From: Gammaproteobacteria bacterium
GTDB taxonomy: Bacteria; Pseudomonadota; Gammaproteobacteria; UBA6429; Thiohalophilaceae
Assembly (NCBI GenBank): GCA_016125505.1
Contig: WGLP01000002.1
Location: 806,001-870,000, forward strand
DNA length: 64,000 nt
Reading direction: 5' to 3'
Made by a program: the position numbers and the translations under genes. This document shows, piece by piece, positions 20,201-27,945 of the stretch. Each line of letters begins with the position of its first letter. Within the stretch, counting starts at the first letter, position 1. The notes beneath the pieces are model-generated. The model saw nothing but the letters and a program-made list of their open reading frames with translations. It ran no database searches and had not been told where the DNA came from.

Positions 20201-20538
20201 CCTCCATGATCGGGATGATCGCCTTGGCGGGTATTATCGTGCGTAACTCCATTCTGCTGGTCGATTTCATTAATCAACAGGTGGCGGAAGGCGTGCCTTT
20301 GCGAGAGGCGGTATTGCGCGCGGGTGCGGTGCGGGCCAAACCCATTATGTTGACCGGTCTGGCCGCCATGTTGGGTGCCATGTTTATTCTGGATGACCCG
20401 ATTTTCAATGGACTCGCCATCTCATTGATCTTCGGTATCCTGGTCTCCACCTTACTGACCTTGGTGGTGATCCCGGTCTGGTATTACGCGTATCGGAGCA
20501 AGCATCCCATCGTCAAAGCCGACGCAGGGTCCGAATAA
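17290..20538 (+). CDS. RND-family efflux permease
   Basis: 1082 residues, consistent with a 12-helix AcrB-like proton antiporter. A first helix near residues 20-40 is followed by periplasmic loop one (porter and docking domains), a helix bundle including GILVDDAIVVVENIHRHIQ (the proton-relay aspartate pair), a second large periplasmic loop, and a final bundle containing MIGMIALAGIIVRNSILLVD. Several features, such as the ITPREEEPQI N-terminal block and a charged GKKRRK segment before helix 7, place it among the less-studied HAE/heavy-metal-related RND pumps rather than AcrB proper. Paired with the adaptor directly upstream. A LysR regulator follows in the same direction and could control the pair, but this is inference. 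Confidence 0.94.
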   Translation: MSDKLGISGRIARSFLTSEITPLLALVGFLLGVFAVMITPREEEPQINVTFANVFIAYPGASAQEVEELVSTPAEQILSELEGVEHIYSVSYPGLSVLTVQFKVGQDRTQSIVRLYNAVYSKSDWLPANLGVMQPIIKPKGIDDVPIVSLTLWSKNKNKGAEGLQKVAHAIEVELKRVPGTRDIYTIGGPDNVVHVLFDPTALASYGLSLDDLRNALQLSNATRPLGDFVSDNRDIAVQAGQFLSTPEQVKDLIVGVYKGKPVYLNDVATIRLGPDQPEQYVWFATGPAAKTKHIEGKGEYPAVTIAIAKQPGSNAVEIAKNIVERVDHLKGVFIPDDVNVTVTRNYGETANAKALKLIEKLIFATASVVLLVLFTLGKREAVIVGIAVIITLAITLFASWVWGFTLNRVSLFALIFSIGILVDDAIVVVENIHRHIQMGAKNLREAIPRAVDEVGGPTILATFTVIAALLPMAFVTGLMGPYMSPIPINASTGMLISLIIAFAVTPWLSNKLISADAHHAHQDEAGGKLYNVFVRYVGPFLETEHGKKRRKWLAIGIGIAILFSVSLALPFKIVVMKMLPFDNKSEFQVVVDMPEGTSLEQTARVIQSLGDYLKTVPEVTDYEAYVGSAAPINFNGLVRQYYLRKSPDMGDIQVNLTDKHERSRKSHEIAVSVRPQLEKIAKEFNANVKIVEVPPGPPVLSPLVAEVYGLDYNGQIATAKQVRKVFESTPDIVDIDDSVIAPAPKLIVQVDQHKAALWGVSQASIVDAIHTALDGDDVGYLHPGYLKYPLPIRVELPVSSKRNMADLEEIRVPSRNGKLVAMGDLVHVIKSEREQPIYHKDLLRVVYVTGDMAGKLDSPLYGMFEIASKLSDEKTAQGYPIAQHYIAQPQNPYLYSIKWDGEWQVTYETFRDMGIAYAVGLLLIYFLVVAQFRSYFVPIIIMAPIPLTIIGVMPGHAFMDIFGEAQYTATSMIGMIALAGIIVRNSILLVDFINQQVAEGVPLREAVLRAGAVRAKPIMLTGLAAMLGAMFILDDPIFNGLAISLIFGILVSTLLTLVVIPVWYYAYRSKHPIVKADAGSE

Positions 20539-20576
20539 TTTGCCTTTTTGAAATGGGTGTTGGTACCATCCGCTTC

Positions 20577-20603
20577 CCTATTTTTACAAATAGGTCTATA
20601 GAC
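20577..20603. promoter_or_regulatory. Inverted repeats upstream of the lysR-type gene
   Basis: A 7-base stem CCTATTT-TTAC-AAATAGG (20577-20594) abuts a perfect 10-base palindrome GTCTATAGAC (20594-20603). They lie 40-70 bases before the LysR start and could be a weak terminator for the RND operon plus an autoregulatory LysR site. No experimental class match is claimed. Confidence 0.35.
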
Positions 20604-20645
20604 GCAGGTTATCCTACCAACGCTTAATATGATATAAAGGCGCAT

Positions 20646-21548
20646 ATGGCGGACAGGCGATTACAGGTTTTTCACACGGTGGCACGGCTGCTGAGTTTTA
20701 CCAAGGCGGCGGAAGAGCTGCATATGACTCAGCCCGCCGTGACCTTTCAGGTGCGCCAACTGGAAGAGCAGTTCAATACGCGCCTGTTTGATCGCACGCA
20801 TAATCGCATCAGCCTCACCGATGCCGGCCGGCGCGTTTATGAATACGCCGAACGCATTTTCCATCTTTACTCCGAGATGGACAATTCGGTGCGGGAACTC
20901 ACCGGTGATATCAGCGGGGTGCTGATCCTCGGGGCCAGCACCACCATCGCCGAATACATGCTGCCGGAATTACTGGGTGATTTCAAAACCCGCCATCCCG
21001 AAGTGACTATCCGGCTCAAGGTTGCCAATACCGACGGTATCGTGTCCCAGGTGGAAAATAACGATATCGACCTGGGCGTGGTGGAAGCGCCCGTGAATAA
21101 CAAGAATCTGGTCGTCGAAGAGTGTCGCACCGATCAACTCGTATTGATTGTGCCGCCAGGCCACGAGCTGGAAAACGAGAAAGTCGTGACCATGTCGCGC
21201 ATTGCGGAATATCCGTTTATCTGTCGCGAGGAAGGTTCCGGTACCCGCGAGGTGATGATTGAGAGCATGCAGGCCTGTGGTGTCGATCCGGGTGACATGC
21301 GTATCGCCATGGAACTGGGCAGTCTCGAGGCGATCAAGGGTGCCGTGGAATCGGGCATGGGGGTGTCAATCCTGTCACGCGCCACGCTGAAAAAAGAACT
21401 CAAGCTGGGCACGCTGGTGGCAATCGATATCGACCCGCCGATTAATCGCCCGTTTTCTTTCGTGCACCAGAAACAGAAGTTCAAGGCGCGCGCCATGGAC
21501 GAACTACTCAGTTTTGCCCGGAGCTATTGTCAGTCACATCCGGTGTGA
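20646..21548 (+). CDS. LysR-family transcriptional regulator
   Basis: 300 residues, standard LTTR length. The N-terminal winged helix-turn-helix spans about residues 1-60 (SFTKAAEELHMTQPAVTFQV, then LEEQFNTRLFDRT). The C-terminal half is a periplasmic-binding-protein-like effector domain with STTIAEYMLPELL and EEGSGTREVMIE blocks. Sequence style resembles the CysL/CbbR branch, including regulators of carbon fixation and sulfur/selenium metabolism, but the target cannot be assigned. No cbb or cys operon is adjacent. An AAAGG site precedes the ATG. Palindromic sequence upstream could be an autoregulatory site. Confidence 0.9.
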   Translation: MADRRLQVFHTVARLLSFTKAAEELHMTQPAVTFQVRQLEEQFNTRLFDRTHNRISLTDAGRRVYEYAERIFHLYSEMDNSVRELTGDISGVLILGASTTIAEYMLPELLGDFKTRHPEVTIRLKVANTDGIVSQVENNDIDLGVVEAPVNNKNLVVEECRTDQLVLIVPPGHELENEKVVTMSRIAEYPFICREEGSGTREVMIESMQACGVDPGDMRIAMELGSLEAIKGAVESGMGVSILSRATLKKELKLGTLVAIDIDPPINRPFSFVHQKQKFKARAMDELLSFARSYCQSHPV

Positions 21549-21594
21549 ACACCGTCCTTAATATTCCAACACGATAATCTACAATGGTCTTCTT

Positions 21595-22014
21595 ATGCTG
21601 ATTACATCAGGTGGGAACACATTGAACGCTCAGGAAAAACAACTGCTGGCATATCTGCGTAAACTCTCGCAGGCAGATGCGCATGCCTTATTGCGTTTTG
21701 CGGCGTATCTGGCCGGTGAAACACCCGATGCAGTTCAGACACCAGCAACGAGTGCGGGGAGTGATTCCGCAGCGGCGGAGATCCCCGAACCCCAGCTTGC
21801 GGAACGGCCGGAAAACGAACGCGTGGTGGATGCACTGAAACGTTTGCGGGCATCTTATCCGATGCTGGACACAAAAAAGCTGCTCGACAAGGCCTCCACA
21901 CTGGTCGCGCAACACGTCATGTTCGCCAAACCGGCCAAGGATGTCATCGATGAAGTCGAGAAACTGTTTGCCGAGGCGTATGACACGTTCGTAAGGGAAC
22001 GCAGAGGCCGCTAA
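21595..22014 (+). CDS. Conserved hypothetical protein upstream of AI-2E-type permease
   Basis: 139 residues from ATG 21595; a TTG at 21622 preceded by AGGTGG gives a 130-residue alternative that starts at NAQEKQLLAYLRKL and may be the true one. The N-terminal helix pair (LLAYLRKLSQADAHALLRFAAYLAGE) is followed by an Ala/Pro-rich linker and a second helical segment with a repeated VVDALKRLRASYPMLDTKKL pattern. No membrane segment, signal peptide or catalytic motif is seen. The stop codon overlaps the start of the following permease by one base, so the two are translationally coupled. Confidence 0.75.
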   Translation: MLITSGGNTLNAQEKQLLAYLRKLSQADAHALLRFAAYLAGETPDAVQTPATSAGSDSAAAEIPEPQLAERPENERVVDALKRLRASYPMLDTKKLLDKASTLVAQHVMFAKPAKDVIDEVEKLFAEAYDTFVRERRGR

Positions 22015-23096
22015 TGCTTGACCTGTTAATGGCCTGGTACAAACGCTACCTGTCCGACCCGCAGGCAGTGTTGTTACTGGTGCTCCTGATCATCGGGTTT
22101 ACCATCGTGATCACCATGGGACACATGCTGGCGCCAGTGCTGGCAGCCGTGGTGATTGCCTATCTGCTCGAGTCGTTGGTGCAGCTCCTGCGGCGTTATG
22201 GTTCCCGCCGGGTCGTTGCCGTGACCATTGTGTGGCTGGCCTTTGTCGCATTTTTGCTGTTTCTGGTGGTCGGTATGATCCCGCTGCTGTCGGCGCAGGT
22301 GGCCCAGTTCATCCCGGAAGTCGCGAACTACTGGGCACAGGCGGAAAAATTTCTGTACACCCTGCCCACGAAGTACAGTTTTATCAGCCAGGAGCATATC
22401 GATATCATTGCCCACGACCTGCAGGAGTTCATTACGGTGGGTGGTAAAAAGGTACTGGCAACATCGTCCTTGCAGTTCATCACGACCGGTGCCATTACCG
22501 TCATCGTGTACTTGATCTTGTTGCCGCTGATGGTGTTTTTCTTCCTAAAGGACAAATGGCTCATCCTCAACTGGCTGGGCGGTTTTCTGCCGCGGGATCG
22601 ATCCCTGGCCTCCCAGGTCTGGGCCGAGATGGACAAGCAGCTTGGTAACTACGTGCGCGGCAAGGTGTGGGAAATTCTGATCGTGGCGGTGGTCAGTTAT
22701 ATCGTGTTTGCGCTGTTTGGCCTGAAATACGCGTTCTTGCTCGCGGTCGTCAACGGGCTGTCGGTGATCATTCCCTATGTCGGTGCGACCCTGGTGACGA
22801 TACCGATTGCAGCGGTGGCCTTCTTTCAATGGGGCTGGAGTGCGGAATTCGCCTGGTTGTTCATCGCTTATCTGGTCATTCAGGCGCTGGACGGTAACTT
22901 ACTGGTGCCGTATCTGTTCGGTAATGTCGTCAACGTGCATCCCATTGCGATTATCATCAGCATCCTGGTCTTCGGCGGGCTGTGGGGCTTCTGGGGCGTG
23001 TTCTTCGCCATCCCGCTTGCTACGCTGGTCAATGCACTGCTGCGCGCCTGGCCGCGCGCCGAGATCAACAACGAGAATCCTCAAGCAAATAGTTAA
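22014..23096 (+). CDS. AI-2E family (PerM/TqsA-like) membrane transporter
   Basis: 360 residues with about seven or eight hydrophobic helices: an N-terminal pair, a long amphipathic middle region (about 95-150), then tightly spaced helices containing VNGLSVIIPYVGATLVTIP, QALDGNLLVPYLFG and GGLWGFWGVFFAIPLATL, the hallmark blocks of the family. Members export quorum-signal molecules or act as Na+/H+ antiporters; PerM itself is functionally unresolved. It starts one base inside the preceding gene's stop codon. A large palindromic element lies downstream. Confidence 0.92.
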   Translation: MLDLLMAWYKRYLSDPQAVLLLVLLIIGFTIVITMGHMLAPVLAAVVIAYLLESLVQLLRRYGSRRVVAVTIVWLAFVAFLLFLVVGMIPLLSAQVAQFIPEVANYWAQAEKFLYTLPTKYSFISQEHIDIIAHDLQEFITVGGKKVLATSSLQFITTGAITVIVYLILLPLMVFFFLKDKWLILNWLGGFLPRDRSLASQVWAEMDKQLGNYVRGKVWEILIVAVVSYIVFALFGLKYAFLLAVVNGLSVIIPYVGATLVTIPIAAVAFFQWGWSAEFAWLFIAYLVIQALDGNLLVPYLFGNVVNVHPIAIIISILVFGGLWGFWGVFFAIPLATLVNALLRAWPRAEINNENPQANS

Positions 23097-23137
23097 AGTT
23101 ATTTTCTAATTAAGCGTTCTGAATTCATGATCAGTCA

Positions 23138-23240
23138 CAGGATAGGATGATGCTTTCCAGGACACGCGGTGAATACATCCCTGTACGCTCGTATGCCGCC
23201 TCCCTGCGGCATACGGTCCTGGAAACATCATCCCATCCTG
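23138..23240. repeat. Long imperfect palindromic intergenic element
   Basis: The outer arms CAGGATAGGATGATGC... (23138-23163) and ...ATCATCCCATCCTG (23216-23240) are reverse complements over about 25 bases with one mismatch and one bulged base. Inside lies a second perfect stem, GTATGCCG (23191-23198) with CGGCATAC (23207-23214). Flanking GAATTC-containing sequence on both sides (around 23121 and 23260) continues the symmetry weakly. It occupies most of the gap between the convergent AI-2E permease and phoH-like genes, so it may act as a terminator or be a mobile REP/MITE-type sequence. Confidence 0.7.
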
Positions 23241-23275
23241 TTCAATGCAGATGAGCAAGAATTCGGAATCCTTAT

Positions 23276-24688
23276 TTAGAGCGTATCAGAGGCGTAATCC
23301 GCCAGACGCGACCTCTCACCACGACGCAGCGTGATGTGACCGCTGTGTTCCCAATCCTTGAAACGATCGACGACGTAGGTCAGACCCGAGGTGGTTTCCG
23401 TCAGGTACGGCGTGTCAATCTGCGCGATGTTGCCGAGGCACACGATCTTGGTGCCGGGACCGGCGCGGGTAATCAGCGTCTTCAATTGTTTGGGTGTCAG
23501 GTTCTGCGCCTCATCGATGATGACGAAACGATTGAGGAAGGTGCGACCGCGCATGAAATTCACCGAACGGATCTTGATGCGTTGCGCCAGCAGGTCGTTG
23601 GTCGCCTGGCGGCCCCAGTCACCGTGACCGTCGGATTGGGTCAGGACTTCCAGGTTATCCATTAACGCCCCCATCCACGGCGTCATCTTTTCCTCTTCCG
23701 TGCCCGGCAGGTAACCGATGTCTTCACCCACGGGAATGGTGACACGGGTCATGATGATCTCGCGGTAGAGTTTTTTCTCCAGCGTCTGTTCCAGGCCGGC
23801 AGCCAGCGACAACAAGGTTTTGCCGGTACCGGCCATACCGAGCAGGGTGACAAAGTCGACTTCCGGATCCATCAGCAGATTCAGTGCGAAGTTCTGTTCG
23901 AGATTGCGCGCGCTGATGCCCCAGACGGTGTGGCTGGGCAGGCTGTAATCGCGGATGGTTTCCAGCACGGCACTGTCATTCTCGACCTTGCGCACGACTG
24001 CAAGAAAACCGTCGCGTTCGTGATAGACGAACTGGCTGGGCCACCAGTTCACAATCGCCGGACCGGAGACGCGATAGAAGGTGCGACCGGATTCCTTCCA
24101 GGATTCCATCTCCTTGCCATGTTCGTCCCAGAACCGATCGTCCAGTTCCAGTGAGCCGGTATACAGAAGATTGACGTCTTCCAGCACCTGGTCGTTATGA
24201 TAATCCTCCGCGTTGATACCCAACACACTGGCCTTGATGCGCAGGTTGATATCTTTAGAGACCAGGGTGACATCGGTGTCCGGATAGATCTTTTTCAACC
24301 CGAGGGTGGTGGTCAGGATGCTGTTATCCGCCTTATTACCCGGAAGCGATTGCGGCAGGTCGTCATCGAAATGCTGGGTCTGGAAAAACAGGCGACCGCT
24401 GCACTGCACACCCTGATTGAGTTTGAGGTTCGCGGGATTCAGGGTCAGGCCCTGTTCGATTTCCTGGGGCGACAGGCCGGAGATCAGTTCATCCAGGAAG
24501 CGGCTGCTTTGGCGGGCGTTGCGCGCGACTTCCGTACCACCACGTTTGTTGTTGTCCAGTTCTTCCAGCACGATCATCGGCAGGAAAATGTCATGTTCGG
24601 CGAAACGGAAGAGAGATGTGGGATCATGCATCAGGACGTTGGTATCGATCACGAACAGGCGTTTACCTGCAATCTGCTTTGCATTCAT
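23276..24688 (-). CDS. PhoH-family PIN-ATPase protein (PhoH2-like)
   Basis: 470 residues from ATG 24688; the longer open frame to 24832 would overlap bcp and is low-complexity. The N-terminal PIN-type nuclease domain (about 10-150) starts LFVIDTNVLMHDP with the first catalytic Asp, followed by LEELDNNKRG and LVSKDINLRIKA. The C-terminal PhoH ATPase (about 250-460) has Walker A GMAGTGKTLL and Walker B FVIIDEAQN. Homologues with this PIN-PhoH fusion act as RNA helicase/ribonucleases. First gene past the palindromic element; bcp, gcvR and the GalT-like gene precede it on the same strand. Confidence 0.93.
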   Translation of the reverse strand: MNAKQIAGKRLFVIDTNVLMHDPTSLFRFAEHDIFLPMIVLEELDNNKRGGTEVARNARQSSRFLDELISGLSPQEIEQGLTLNPANLKLNQGVQCSGRLFFQTQHFDDDLPQSLPGNKADNSILTTTLGLKKIYPDTDVTLVSKDINLRIKASVLGINAEDYHNDQVLEDVNLLYTGSLELDDRFWDEHGKEMESWKESGRTFYRVSGPAIVNWWPSQFVYHERDGFLAVVRKVENDSAVLETIRDYSLPSHTVWGISARNLEQNFALNLLMDPEVDFVTLLGMAGTGKTLLSLAAGLEQTLEKKLYREIIMTRVTIPVGEDIGYLPGTEEEKMTPWMGALMDNLEVLTQSDGHGDWGRQATNDLLAQRIKIRSVNFMRGRTFLNRFVIIDEAQNLTPKQLKTLITRAGPGTKIVCLGNIAQIDTPYLTETTSGLTYVVDRFKDWEHSGHITLRRGERSRLADYASDTL

Positions 24689-24759
24689 GCGTAGGGGTAC
24701 CGTAGGTTGGGAAAGGGGAAGATATGTAAGCCGGGTATCTGCAAAGTGGCGGTCACGCG

Positions 24760-25239
24760 CTAGGCTTTGTGCAGCGCCTTGACGGCGGCCAGGACTTCTT
24801 CGACGTGACCGGCGACCTTCACCTTGCTCCACGCCTGCCGCAGCTTGCCTTTGTCGTCAATGAGAAAGGTGCTGCGCTCGATGCCGCGGACTTGCTTGCC
24901 GTACATATTTTTCATTTTGATGACATCGAACAATTTGCACAGGGTTTCATCCGCGTCCGAGAGTAAATCGAAGGGGAACTGCTGTTTGCTGCGAAAGTTT
25001 TCATGCGACTTGATACTGTCGCGGGAGACGCCGAGGATAATGGTATTCTGGCGTTTGAATTTGGCGTGATTGTCACGAAAGTCCTGACCTTCCGTGGTGC
25101 AGCCGGGGGTGCTGTCCTTGGGATAGAAGTACAACACGACGTTTTGACCTTTAAAATCCTTGAGTGATATCTGCTTGTCTCCCGTAGCGGGTAGCGTGAA
25201 GTTGGGAACGGCCTTACCCATGCTCACAGTATCGGTCAT
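24760..25239 (-). CDS. bcp: Thioredoxin-dependent peroxiredoxin Bcp
   Basis: 159 residues; E. coli Bcp is 156. This cytosolic peroxidase reduces hydrogen peroxide and organic hydroperoxides with thioredoxin as donor. The peroxidatic cysteine lies in YFYPKDSTPGCTTEGQDF. The second cysteine expected in the CxxxxC type 5 residues later is replaced (TTEGQ), suggesting a one-cysteine or atypical mechanism. The start has a perfect AAGGAGG site 5 bases upstream. It lies 10 bases after gcvR on the same strand; a gcvR-bcp neighbourhood is common in gammaproteobacteria. Confidence 0.95.
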   Translation of the reverse strand: MTDTVSMGKAVPNFTLPATGDKQISLKDFKGQNVVLYFYPKDSTPGCTTEGQDFRDNHAKFKRQNTIILGVSRDSIKSHENFRSKQQFPFDLLSDADETLCKLFDVIKMKNMYGKQVRGIERSTFLIDDKGKLRQAWSKVKVAGHVEEVLAAVKALHKA

Positions 25240-25248
25240 TACGCCTCC

Positions 25249-25779
25249 TTAAATTTTTACCGGCTCCATAATGGCATCCAGATTGAGTTGATCGCAGAAC
25301 TCCATGAATTGTTCACGTAGCGTGGAGATATGTGTCGCTGCCGGGATCTCTACGGTCATGCTCAGGGTAAACATCGGCGAGCCGGTATGTGCGGCACGGT
25401 GACTACTGGTGTACATGTCGTGAATATTGATATTGCGCTTGGAAAAGAAACCGGCGATCTGCTGCACGATGCCAGGGTGATCCAGCGACACGACTTCGAT
25501 AGTGTAGGGAATTTCTTCGTGAGTCAGGTTGCGCGGCTGGGTGCGGCGACAGTTTACGAGTAACCCCAGCTTTTCACCCACGCTCGGCAGGCTGTCTTCG
25601 AGTTTGGCGATATTATTCCAGGCGCCGGAGACCAGCATGATGATGGCGAATTCGCCGCCGAGAATACTCATCCGGCTGTCTTCGATATTGCAGCCGGTGT
25701 TCAGCACCGTTTGTGACAGTTCCGCGATCAGGCCCGCGCGGTCCTGCCCCAGCGCTGAGATCACCAAAAAGTTATTCAT
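25249..25779 (-). CDS. gcvR: Glycine cleavage system transcriptional repressor-like protein GcvR
   Basis: 176 residues made of two ACT domains: about 4-80 (FLVISALGQDRAGLIAELSQ, with GCNIEDSRMSILGGEFA) and about 90-170 (IEVVSLDHPGIVQQIAGFF, then NINIHDMYTSSHRA). The ACT pair binds amino acids, in E. coli glycine, and modulates GcvA. No DNA-binding domain is present, as in E. coli GcvR. Context with bcp downstream matches the usual gcvR-bcp arrangement. No glycine cleavage genes occur here. Confidence 0.9.
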   Translation of the reverse strand: MNNFLVISALGQDRAGLIAELSQTVLNTGCNIEDSRMSILGGEFAIIMLVSGAWNNIAKLEDSLPSVGEKLGLLVNCRRTQPRNLTHEEIPYTIEVVSLDHPGIVQQIAGFFSKRNINIHDMYTSSHRAAHTGSPMFTLSMTVEIPAATHISTLREQFMEFCDQLNLDAIMEPVKI

Positions 25780-25801
25780 GCGAATACTATCTTATAAAAC
25801 C

Positions 25802-26881
25802 CTACAGTTGTACAGAGCGAAGTTTTTCCGCGGCTTCTTCCGGGTTGATGGTGTTCACAAACAGACCAGAACCCAGCTCAAAACCGGTGGGGATACTGGT
25901 GCGCGGACAGATTTCCAGATGCCAGTGATAACTGGCATGACTGTTTTTGTATTCCTCGCCGTGCGGTAACGAGTGCAGGAAGAAATTGTACTGGGCGCCG
26001 CCAATCACTGCGTCCAGCCGGGCCATGGTGCGCTGCATTACCTTGGCGAAATCCTCAAGATCTTCCGGTGTGGTATCGAGGAAATTACTGCCGTGCTGCA
26101 AAGGCAGAATGTGTACCTCCCACTCGTACCGACTGGCGAAGGGTTTGATGGCAATGAATTTTTCACCGCGTTCGACGACATATTGCCCGACATTGATACG
26201 GCGCAGGATCTTGCCGGAACTGCGATCGTAGATGGTCGCCTCAAAGGTCAGGGCCTCGTCGATGAGCGAACAAAAGATGCAGTGATGGTTACGTTTGTAA
26301 TATTCCTCGCTGTTCTTGACCTCATCGTGCACGTTTTGCGGGACCACGGGTGTGGCGATGATCTGGCTATGGGTGTGCGCCATACTCGCGCCGGCCGCCG
26401 GCCCGAAATTCTTGAAGACAAGCACGTAGCGCAGGCGTGAATCCATGGCGTACAGCTCGCGCATGCGCTGCTGATAGACACCGAAGAGAGTACGCAGGTG
26501 AGCAACGGACATTTCATGTACAGCGATACCATGCTGATTGTGATCGACGATGACCTCGTGGCGGCCGTAACCATCGATGGCCTGTTGCAGCCCGAACACC
26601 AGGCCGGGCTGACTGCGGTCATTGCCCAGCACCGGATACAAATTTTCCACGATACGGATATCCCAGGGCCCGCTCTCGGGGATGCGTGAGATCTGTGGCG
26701 GTGTTTTGTCCTCGTTGCCGCGGCAAAACGGGCAGGTGTCGACATGTTTGCGCGTATCGCGCGGTGCCGGGTCCTCCTGCTTGCGCGGGCGCATACTGCG
26801 CGCGGTGGCGACCAGCACGGATTCGGCGGGAACGATGGGATTGATGCGGATTTCGCGGACCGGTTTGTCTTCGTCTGACAC
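25802..26881 (-). CDS. GalT-like HIT-superfamily nucleotidyltransferase
   Basis: 359 residues from a GTG at 26881 preceded by AGGAGG with 7-base spacing. The fold is that of galactose-1-phosphate uridylyltransferase: zinc pair CPFC (50-53) and nucleophile motif MAHTHSQIIATP with HTHSQ at 169-173 in place of the E. coli HPHGQ. The EEYYKRNHHCIFCSL segment adds a second cysteine pair. GalK, galE or glycogen genes are absent nearby. In Thiobacillus denitrificans the enzyme long called ADP sulfurylase, adenylylsulfate:phosphate adenylyltransferase (APAT), belongs to this GalT-related group, so in a sulfur oxidiser that activity is a real alternative. Sequence alone does not decide the substrate. 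Confidence 0.85.
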   Translation of the reverse strand: MSDEDKPVREIRINPIVPAESVLVATARSMRPRKQEDPAPRDTRKHVDTCPFCRGNEDKTPPQISRIPESGPWDIRIVENLYPVLGNDRSQPGLVFGLQQAIDGYGRHEVIVDHNQHGIAVHEMSVAHLRTLFGVYQQRMRELYAMDSRLRYVLVFKNFGPAAGASMAHTHSQIIATPVVPQNVHDEVKNSEEYYKRNHHCIFCSLIDEALTFEATIYDRSSGKILRRINVGQYVVERGEKFIAIKPFASRYEWEVHILPLQHGSNFLDTTPEDLEDFAKVMQRTMARLDAVIGGAQYNFFLHSLPHGEEYKNSHASYHWHLEICPRTSIPTGFELGSGLFVNTINPEEAAEKLRSVQL

Positions 26882-27049
26882 GTGAGCTCCTCCTGTGGAC
26901 TGGCTGCACGATACGAAAGACCGTGGGTGACGGCAACTACAGTTGTCTATGCACCCATAGATTGCACTATTTGGGGGAACCCGGCTTGTGTTCCGGATAG
27001 CAGGTATTTACCATGACGGTTTTTAACCGGACAGGCGTTAGGGGAAGGT

Positions 27050-27925
27050 ATGTTTCGTGGCAGTATGGTGGCCCTGGTCACCCCCATGGCGGACGACGGC
27101 GCTATCGACGAGGCGGCGCTGGAGGCCTTGATCGAGTTCCATATCAAAAACGGTACCGATGCCATTGTTGCCGTCGGCACCACCGGGGAATCCGCCACCC
27201 TGGATGAAGAAGAGCATTGTTTCGTCATTCGCCGCACGGTCCAGCTTGCCAAGGGTCGGGTCCCTGTGATTGCGGGTACCGGCTCCAACTCTACCCGCGA
27301 GGCCATCGAATTGACCCGGTGCGCCAAGGAGGCGGGCGCCGATGCCTGCCTGCTGGTGACACCTTATTATAATAAGCCTACCCAGGAGGGCCTCTACCTC
27401 CACCACAAGGCGGTCGCCGAGGCCGTGCCGATTCCGCAGATTCTTTACAACGTCCCCGGCCGCACCGCCGTGGATATGAAGACGGAAACGATTCAACGCC
27501 TGTCCAAGGTGCCCAATATCATTGGGGTGAAGGACGCCACCGGCGACATCTCGCGTGTACGCGGTATCCTGGATGGCTGTGGCAGCGACTTCGGGCTTTA
27601 TAGCGGCGACGATGCCACTGCCATGGAACTGATGCTGGCGGGTGGGCACGGCGTCATCTCAGTGACTGCCAATGTGGCGCCCAAGGCCATGCATGACATG
27701 TGTATGGCGGCACTGGCCGGCGAGCGTGACAAGGCGGCGGCAATCAATGAGCGTTTGATGGCACTCCACCGGGATTTGTTTGTCGAAGCAAATCCTATTC
27801 CGGTGAAATGGGCGCTGCATGCCATGGGCATGATTGGCACGGGAATTCGGTTGCCGTTGACCGTTCTGTCTTCCCAGTTTCAACCCGTGGTGCGTGACGC
27901 ATTACAAAAAGCCAACGTGCTTTGA
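27050..27925 (+). CDS. dapA: 4-hydroxy-tetrahydrodipicolinate synthase DapA
   Basis: 291 residues, typical length (E. coli 292). It condenses pyruvate with aspartate semialdehyde, the committed step to meso-diaminopimelate and lysine. The N-terminus [13 protein letters not shown], the phosphate/substrate loop [10 protein letters not shown], the Tyr-containing [12 protein letters not shown] and the Schiff-base lysine in [11 protein letters not shown] are all present. Start 27050 gives the family N-terminus. It heads the plus-strand set dapA-bamC-MBL-purC, as in many gammaproteobacteria, and is divergent from the GalT-like gene with a 168-base gap. Confidence 0.97.
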   Translation: MFRGSMVALVTPMADDGAIDEAALEALIEFHIKNGTDAIVAVGTTGESATLDEEEHCFVIRRTVQLAKGRVPVIAGTGSNSTREAIELTRCAKEAGADACLLVTPYYNKPTQEGLYLHHKAVAEAVPIPQILYNVPGRTAVDMKTETIQRLSKVPNIIGVKDATGDISRVRGILDGCGSDFGLYSGDDATAMELMLAGGHGVISVTANVAPKAMHDMCMAALAGERDKAAAINERLMALHRDLFVEANPIPVKWALHAMGMIGTGIRLPLTVLSSQFQPVVRDALQKANVL

Positions 27926-27945
27926 TTTTTCAGTAAGGTATGACA

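Noticed and set aside
24689..24832. 48-codon N-terminal extension of the PhoH-like protein
   Set aside because: Low-complexity Arg/Gly sequence overlapping bcp; the PIN domain starts normally from the ATG at 24688.
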